In this document: one piece after another, positions 5,208 to 5,241 of the stretch
Layout: each line of letters opens with the position of its first letter
Numbering within the stretch: the stretch's first letter is position 1
Assembly: GCA_007128515.1 (NCBI GenBank)
Contig: SKXI01000225.1
Location: 1-5,241 of the forward strand
Direction of reading: 5' to 3'
Source of the DNA: Halococcaceae archaeon
Lineage (GTDB): Archaea; Halobacteriota; Halobacteria; Halobacteriales; Halalkalicoccaceae
DNA length: 5,241 nt
Made by a program: the position numbers and the translations under genes
Notes under the pieces: generated by a model
Databases searched by the model: none
Told to the model about the DNA's origin: nothing
Seen by the model: the letters and a program-made list of their open reading frames with translations, nothing else

Positions 5208-5241
5208 GGGTTCACGGACGGAGCGCCCGTCGCGGACCACC

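Larger units (their letters stand above)
4952..5241. repeat. Non-coding array of tRNA-derived ends alternating with gcgaac/gtgagcg motifs
   Basis: This stretch runs to the window edge without a credible protein gene. T-arm-like sequences start at 4930, 4996, 5053, about 5122 and 5185, intervals of 57-69 bp. Each is followed, 26-32 bp after its own start, by a gcgaac...gagcg-type motif: 4961-4977, 5022-5037, 5085-5103, a divergent one at 5153-5170, and a partial one near 5213-5225. The copies at 5053 and 5185 are exact, 4996 is degenerate and 5122 is weak. The array may continue beyond the window. Confidence 0.7.

Noticed and set aside
4794..5240. Minus-strand open frame of 148 codons repeating a GRMGFEP-type peptide
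   Set aside because: The repeated peptide is the antisense translation of the tRNA T arm and its copies; the frame crosses a real tRNA and has no protein-like composition.

Overview
The window looks like chromosomal DNA from a halophilic archaeon (Halobacteria). The evidence is high GC with strong G/C third positions, acidic proteins (including a PRC-barrel protein with a Glu/Asp-rich tail), TATA-like elements about 26 bp upstream of start codons (leaderless transcripts), absence of convincing Shine-Dalgarno sequences, and a tRNA gene without an encoded CCA end. The genus cannot be fixed from the sequence alone.

Layout from left to right. (1) Positions 1-1598 are the end of a metal-type (zinc/manganese) ABC transporter operon: a 5'-truncated ATPase and an ABC-3 family permease joined by an ATGA stop/start overlap. 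(2) Immediately after the permease, a perfect 16-bp inverted repeat (1598-1613 and 1685-1700) brackets 71 bp that can itself fold. (3) A lone multi-pass membrane protein of unknown function (1831-2790) follows, with an inverted-repeat operator candidate abutting its TATA element and a hairpin after its stop. (4) A small PRC-barrel protein (3031-3336) is preceded by an AT-rich promoter region. (5) A fused TrkA-N (NAD-binding) / DHH-DHHA1 phosphoesterase lies on the minus strand (3333-4772), converging on the PRC-barrel gene with a 4-bp stop-codon overlap. (6) A short divergent promoter region leads to tRNA-Lys(UUU) (4878-4951). (7) From 4952 to the window edge there is no believable protein gene. 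This stretch carries two more exact 23-bp copies of the tRNA 3' end, one clear and one weak degenerate copy, and interleaved gcgaac...gtgagcg motifs with a roughly 60-70 bp period.

Functionally, the ATPase and permease should work together, with a metal-binding lipoprotein probably encoded upstream of the window. The PRC-barrel and DHH genes are physically interlocked, which would make their expression interdependent; PRC-barrel proteins of this size are linked to FtsZ-based division in haloarchaea, and DHH-DHHA1 proteins are candidates for nucleotide turnover such as c-di-AMP hydrolysis. The most unusual structures are the tRNA-end array downstream of tRNA-Lys, probably an integration hot-spot scar or a tRNA-derived repeat family, and the 103-bp inverted-repeat element behind the permease gene.
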